From: Avena insularis
Lineage: Eukaryota; Streptophyta; Magnoliopsida; Poales; Poaceae
Length of the DNA stretch: 64,000 nucleotides
Assembly: GCA_023614405.1 (NCBI GenBank)
Contig: CM042691.1
Coordinates: 171,960,927 to 172,024,926 of the forward strand
Direction of reading: 5' to 3'
Shown here: positions 58,088-64,000 of the stretch, one piece after another
Layout: each line of letters begins with the position of its first letter
How positions within the stretch are numbered: position 1 is the stretch's first letter
Translations under genes and position numbers: made by a program
Notes under the pieces: generated by a model
What the model saw: the letters and a program-made list of their open reading frames with translations, nothing else
The model's database searches: none
Told to the model about the DNA's origin: nothing

Positions 58088-59587
58088 TGATACTTGCATT
58101 TTGCATCATCATTTTTAGGACCTTTATACACTGTTTAGAATCATAATTACCTTGATCCATCCTTATTTTTGCATATTCAGATGATTTATGGGACTTTCCT
58201 ATAAAGTCCCTTTCATTGGTATTTAATTTCTGGGAGGTAGAAAACGTCATTTTTCATGTTTTTGTTGTTCAGGACCTTCTGGACATCAATAAATCAAAGG
58301 AAAAATACCTGATAAATTTTTCACAATAGAACCAACTTGGGCCAAAGAATGAAGCGAGGGGAGCCACGAGGCCTGAAAGAGACCAGATGGCGCGCCACAC
58401 AGGCTCTTTCGCCCCTCGAGCATCGTCTCGACTCCTCCTTTTTACAGACACCTCTATATCGCTAGAAAACATACGACATATTTCTTCCATTATTTACAGA
58501 GGCGGCGATAGAGACGAAAGTCCTCTCCACTCCGGAGGGGTAGATCCTATCGTACCGGAGCTTCCGGTGAGGGGGAAATCGACGCCATCGTCATCACCAT
58601 TCCTACTAGTCGTAGAGGGAGACCTCTTCATCAACATCTCCACCATCGCCATCATCATCACCATCACCATATCCAAGATCCATCTTGTTCCCCTCATAGA
58701 TTGTGATTGATTGAACCTCGGATATTGTTTTAAGGGATATTTACATGTTTGTGATTGGTATCTTGTCTTTATTTGGTGGAGAGATTATATTTCCATATTG
58801 TGTTGTATACCATATGCTACTTATCCATATCATGTTTGGCACTTGTGAGTAGATCCCCATGTTCCTGAGGGCATAGTATGAATTGGCTATGATTTCCATA
58901 TAATATGGAATGAGTATGTGGTCCTGTTTTATCTTTTATATTATCCTATGATGGTTTTATGCGAATGTAGACTACATATTACTTCACCTATATGGGCTCA
59001 TAGGAGAATACTTTGATGCCATGATAGGGGTTGGAAAGGATGGAATTGATAGAAATTGTTGTCCAATATTTTGAGTTGCATTCGAGGGATTATATGTCGG
59101 GGACCAATGAAACTATTGCTATGGTGGGACATTTATGTCTTAATGATTCCTATATGTTTGTGAATGGATTTAGGACCCATCATAAGTGGTGTATTTAGTC
59201 CATACTTATGGCTGCACCTAATTAGGCTCTGCCCTAAGGGAATGAAACTTGATTGCATATTCATCATATTGTGTGGAAATCTTTATGCTAAGTAAATCCA
59301 TGCTGCCCTCAGGAACGCTTGTCACATATAAGTTCACACACACTTCAGCTTGTCCTCTTGCTACGTAGAGGATTGGGATTTCTCTCATTGAGAGCATTTA
59401 CTTATTGCTATTTCCTTTCAGCATTTTATATTCTTGCAAACTACCAACCAAAAATACCAAATCTATTGCATTTACTATTATTTTCTTTGTCAAAGTTGCT
59501 TATCAATACCCTCAACTTCTCGTGGGTTGGACAATCTTTCTTTATTCAAAAGTACTATAATTTATCTCCTGCACTTAGGATTCATCA
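58088..59587 (+). repeat. 3' LTR of the deleted gypsy element (1,500 bp)
   Basis: Begins tgatacttgcattttgcatc and ends ttcatca, with target duplication ctggc after it. Confidence 0.75.
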
Positions 59588-59592
59588 CTGGC

Positions 59593-60739
59593 ACGCGAGG
59601 TGGACCCGCCTCACCATGTCCCCACCTATCTGCGTCCTTGGGTAGCCGAGGCCTGAGTAGAAAAGCATCTGCTAATTTCCAAATTAAAAAATAAAACTAA
59701 ATATGAATATATCTAAAATAATTAATAACTTTTAAATGTTTTGGAATTTTAATAAATTATTAATATGAAATATGTATTATTTTCAAGCATGAATTCAACT
59801 ATAAATTCAAGCATTTTCAAAACTCATTCAAACTAGTCAAACCTTTGTCATTTTACCCCTTTTAATATAATTTGAGTTAAATATGGTTTTAAAATCATAA
59901 TTTGAAATAATATGATTAATATATGTTTTTGAATTAGAAAAACATGAGGATTATGATTATGCTATTTAAAATGTCATTTGGGTAATTTAAAATTTCGAAA
60001 TAATATAAATGCTAATGAATGTTTTTTAGTAAATTCATAACTTTAATTCCATAACTCCGAATTTGTCAAATGATAAGTAAAAATGATCAGAGCCATGAGT
60101 ATGTTCTAACTATGTATTCCATGATATGAATTGAAGCATGCATCATACAAATATTAGCGGACCGACAAGGTTTGTGCAAGCAAAATGTGACTAAAAACTT
60201 AATAAAATGCTTTATTCTTGTACCCCACAGCTCATCCATGGCATGTTATGTTATGCTATGTAAATTGTGCATCATTCCATCATGGCTTCCCTTGTTTTCT
60301 TGTTGCATATGATGTATATGATTGTGCAATGTATTTATTTTGGCCCCTTGTGTCTTTGGTTTTTATCCCAATAGACGCCGAGCAAGGGAACTATCAGGAG
60401 CCTCGGGAGTATTACCAGGATCCCAACTATTCTGCAACTGATCCATCAGGAAAGAAATTCCCCATGCTTTCACTACATATAGTACCTGCTATTACATCTA
60501 TCTTATTCTTGCATCATAACGTCACGAATTAAATTGAATCCCATGTACTGCATAGCCTTTACTTTTAAACCCCACCGAAGCTTATTCCCTCAATCCTATG
60601 AGCCATTACTACAGGAGTTGTTTTAGCCTTGCGAGTTGTAGAATTGCATGTGTAGAGTTTGTGAGTGTCTTTGGAATAACGATGTACCTAAAACTGGATT
60701 GAGTAGTAATAGGATAACTAAAGAAAAGAGGCACCGGTG
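59593..60739 (+). other. right part of the candidate long LTR
   Basis: AT-rich to 60,215; then a short frame at about 60,370-60,470 reads DAEQGNYQEPREYYQDPNYS, with regular codons but no domain. No other gene seen. Confidence 0.4.
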
Positions 60740-61440
60740 TGCAATATTTGAGATCTGGTTTTTATCCGCTCACTTGTGTCCCATAGGACCCGAGTACTTT
60801 ATTCTTGTTCCTTGACTATCACACTATCCATATGTGGGACCATGAATCCCCTTAGTCTTAGATTGAGTCACATTTAATTTTTTGGGGCCACAAACTAGTT
60901 TGGGGCATTATTACTATCATGTACTTATGCCATGCTACTACTTTATTTACTATTGTTGATCGAGGAGAGTTTACTATCGTACTGTTTAGGACTTGTGCTA
61001 TGTTTACGCAGTATCAACAAGCCCAGTCACACATTCGGGTTCCTAGTCGTTTAGAGCCGTCGATACAAATCATGGGTCCATCTAGGAGCCGGCAAACTTT
61101 GTTGAGGGGGTGCTTAGTGGGGTGGGCCCCTGAAATCATCTATGAATCTTGCAAATGCTTTGTTGTGGTGCCTCGTTGTGTTTTTGTTTGGTTGTTCCGA
61201 GTTTGATCGTGCGTGTGTTGCTATTTTTGCACCCCTATAGGGTAAATCTTTCTAAAAGTCATGTCGGTGGTTATGGACGACTTTGAGCACAGTTTCTCGA
61301 TCATAGACAACTATAACTAAAGTACCACTTTTAATATGACTAAAAATTGACTAGTAATAGTGCAATATTCATGGAATGATTAATAAAACTATCAATGGAT
61401 GGGATGTTCTTCCGCATTCTCGTTCAAGGAACGAGAAGGA
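60740..61440 (+). repeat. second copy of the LTR-like dispersed repeat
   Basis: Matches 34,080-34,860 in order and orientation, diverged throughout. Confidence 0.55.
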
Positions 61441-62208
61441 GGGCGAGCGATGTTTAATTATGTTGATATACAATTGTTGGGTAATTAACTACTGTTTAAT
61501 TAGCGGGTGTCCGTCTATCATTGGTTAGGCGGATGGTGTAGCATGTCACTATACAACTGCTAGGATTTATTTTTGCTGCAATTGCGTCACCCTCAGGTTG
61601 TTCCCTTTAGATGCATAAAGACTTGCTGAGAGCCCTAGGGTCTCACATGCTAAATATTGTTCAGATGGACAGGTATACTCTTAGGAAGATTACTGGGTCG
61701 AGGAGACCGATGATGGTGACAACAAGCATCAGGTGTAGATATTCTGGGGCAAGGATATCCTTGAGATCCATGGGCGGGATGTTCTTATTTTAGGGCATCT
61801 TATGCCAATTTTCTTCCTGTCCGTACTCAGATATTGATTTCCTCTTCCGCATTGATACTCTGATATGTGATGTATGAGGATGTATCCTAAACTATTATCT
61901 CTATCTAAGATATTTGGATCTTGTGATATGGTGTTGAATATTTATATTTCTTTTAGATGGTTTGTCTCTGTTGTATGTCGTTGACATACACACTTGTGTA
62001 TGTTTTTTTCGCATGCCTGTCCACTACGTCGCTCGCACTTGATACGATGTTATTGCAAATTGGATATGATAGTTGGCCGGTACCGTGCCCTACTCCGCCT
62101 AGACTGGGCCTACACGTGGGTGGACCTTGGGCCTCCTTGGTAGGATACCTTATGCACTTTGGGTTCATCCTGGCTTGTTGCTTAGAGCATAGTGTCCGAG
62201 GTATTACA

Positions 62209-62802
62209 GGAAGTAAACCACTTTGGTCCTTGGCGGCGAAAAAATTTCAAACTTTTCCGGTTTCGAAAGTTTCACTTGCTTCCCAAACATCTAGAGGGAA
62301 GGTTATTTAAAAGATCGACCATTCGCAGTAGTATTTATTATCTTATCTTTATCTTTTCTTATCTCTTACAATACCATAGACCACTATATAGCATATGAAT
62401 AACTTTGAATATTGACCATTGGATCAAGACTGGCAAATCCAAACATTTCTTACCGTTGGATCTTATTTTCCATTCTTAGCATCTACAAGATTCTATTGAT
62501 GGTCTTTAAAACAATGAACACTAGTATGCACAAACCTCGAAACACACTTTATTTCTTAGTTCCAGTTACCTTGTGCTAAATGCATGGACTTGGATGTAAT
62601 TTTCATTTTTATAAGGTCCTCGATGTATCTTGTACTTCCACTGACCATGTTAACTGAAGCACCTCTCTCCTATGGGACCTACCACGGTTAGAAGAAAATT
62701 CAACCCTACAAGTTTTCACACAAAGTGGACCACGGTTTCTTATATAATTCCATTTTTCAAGCATCCTAGCTAACTTCGCACACTTCACAGACTTCTTGTC
62801 GA
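62209..62802. other. unassigned AT-rich interval
   Basis: No ORF or element end recognised; from about 62,728 it begins to resemble the spacer of the adjoining satellite (gtggaccacgg, cctagctaact). Confidence 0.4.
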
Positions 62803-63835
62803 TTTAACGAAATTAGGTCAAACTTGAGCTACAAGTAAGCGCGATAGACTGCTATTGAATTAAATATCATTTCACAGATAGATGGGTGCATATTATTGTA
62901 GTAAACAATTATTTCGATGTGAGTTTTCAACTATCAGGAAAGAATATTCTCAATTTTCCGAGTAATGACGAGATTGTTTTTTCATACAGAAAGTCCAAAG
63001 AATATGGATCTAAATGCCACAAGCTAAACTTCCAGACATATTAAGTGGACCAGCATGTTTTACTTAATTAAGATTTCCATGTTTTATGAGTTTTCAAACT
63101 TCGTCCTAGCTAACTCTACCAACTTGAATAACTTTATGCCAATGTATTTAAATTAAGTCAAATTTGAACTATAAGAAAATTGTAGGTTGTTTTGAAAGTT
63201 TTGCGATTTTTTTGGAGGTAACCATCGGGGGGTCAATTAATATATCACAAACCACCAATGATATTTTTGACAATAGGTTCGACTTTTTGCTAGTAAGATT
63301 TTGCATCTTTGCAATTTAACAAAATTAGGTCAAATTTGAGCTACAATTAAGCGTGATAGATTGCTCTCGAATTAAATGTCATTTCAGATGTAGATGGGTG
63401 CATCTTATTATAGTAAACAATACTATCGGTGTTAGTTTCCAACTATCAGGAAATAAGTATCTCAATTTTTCGAGTGATGACGAGATTGTTTTTTTCAAAA
63501 ATAAAATCCGAAGAATATTGGATCTGAATGCCACAATACAAGTTTTTAGACCTATATAGTGGCCGACAGGTTGTACTTATTACCCCATGTTTTATGAGTT
63601 TTCAAACTTCCTCCTAGCTAACTCTCCCCATTTGACTGACTTATGTCGATGTATCGAAATTAGGTCAAATTTCAACTACAAGTAAATTTTAGGTTGTGCT
63701 GAAATTTTAACGAAAAAAGCTTTCGGATGTATCCATGGGGCGCTCAATTTTTATATCAGAAACCACCGAGAGTTTTGACGATTGGTTCTACTTCTTACTA
63801 TGATTTTCATCTTTACAAATTTGAACCCATTTTGA
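62803..63835. repeat. satellite-like tandem repeat, about 510-bp period
   Basis: Two blocks: A 62,803-63,147 and A' 63,316-63,650 (about 340 bp); B 63,148-63,315 and B' 63,651-63,835 (about 170 bp). A and A' share aattaggtcaaa, agatgggtgcat, caactatcaggaaa and tcctagctaactct; B and B' share gtaggttgt, cgggg/tgggg-type turns and accaccgag/accaccaatga. The array runs toward the window end. Confidence 0.75.
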
Positions 63836-64000
63836 AAATGATGACATGAAATAAAGGAAAACGAAAGATTTACGCATGATGTCCTATCATGTCGCATGCA
63901 CTACGTGCCATGCAAATGGTAACACATGGGATTAGAAAAGTTTTGGAAAAAAGGTTTCATAATATTGTCCTACCATGTGTATGAACATTATTGGGTTTCA

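Larger units (their letters stand above)
57135..59587 (+). mobile_element. internally deleted gypsy element
   Basis: It has a truncated 5' LTR (57,139-57,328), about 760 bp of non-coding interior and a full 3' LTR (58,088-59,587). Flanks are ctggc (57,130-57,134) and ctggc (59,588-59,592), with an extra TGAT before the 5' LTR. No coding DNA remains. Confidence 0.75.
53651..62208 (+). mobile_element. remnant of a second chromovirus, plus strand, with candidate 5-kb LTR
   Basis: 53,651-54,780 is decayed interior with integrase and chromodomain traces, followed by a purine-rich gttggggagag and an LTR-like start (tagcatcccaattg). The LTR would run to gaggtattaca at 62,208, minus the insertion at 57,135-59,592, giving about 5 kb. 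Neither LTR partner nor target duplication is seen. The boundaries are inferences. Confidence 0.4.

Noticed and set aside
1..64000. CRISPR arrays, bacterial operons, rRNA or tRNA genes
   Set aside because: None seen: the tandem repeats here lack spacers, and tRNA-like matches are only retroelement primer sites.

Overview
The window looks like intergenic DNA from a large, repeat-rich grass genome, most likely Triticeae or another Pooideae. It is almost entirely nested transposable elements: Ty3/gypsy chromoviruses, Athila-like gypsy elements, an Angela/BARE-like Ty1/copia element and Mutator-like (MULE) DNA. The retroelement primer sites match plant initiator Met-tRNA or a decayed tRNA-Asp-type site. 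The organism is inferred from element style; no host gene identifies it. I found no intact host gene, rRNA, tRNA or CRISPR. One broken spliced gene fragment (about 32,984-33,840) and one short fragment (2,716-3,135) are the only candidate non-transposon coding DNA.

Layout. 1-2,589: 3' end of a plus-strand Athila-type gypsy element with its LTR. 2,600-4,892: gene-like fragment, a 24-bp tandem repeat and unassigned DNA. 4,893-8,072 and 29,105-about 30,650: one minus-strand Athila-like element (gag, protease, ATHILA-type ORF; no reverse transcriptase or integrase seen), split by an insertion inside gag. The insertion (8,073-29,104, target duplication TCATA) is a chromovirus with 3.2-kb LTRs, gag, broken pol, chromodomain and two extra ORFs between primer site and gag. 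Its 5' LTR was in turn interrupted by a copia element (19,400-27,734, target duplication CAAAC). 30,650-34,040: diverged duplicated repeats, an acidic decayed ORF and a candidate gene-carrying MULE. 34,080-35,113: LTR-like dispersed repeat. 35,114-53,650: a decayed MULE, split by a 14.4-kb minus-strand retroelement (36,482-50,877, target duplication CTGTT) with LTRs of about 5.95 kb and a non-coding 2.5-kb interior. 53,651-62,208: remnant of a second, plus-strand chromovirus with a candidate LTR of about 5 kb, interrupted by a deleted gypsy element (57,135-59,587). 62,803-64,000: satellite-like tandem repeats running toward the window end.

The most notable observations are (1) the giant-LTR non-coding element, whose primer site, polypurine tract and PPT-adjacent palindrome match the coding chromovirus in spacing, suggesting it was mobilised in trans by that kind of element; (2) a family of hairpins with compensating stems inside that element; and (3) two accessory coiled-coil ORFs upstream of gag in the chromovirus. 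All long ORFs carry at least one inactivating lesion, so the window appears to hold no autonomous element.
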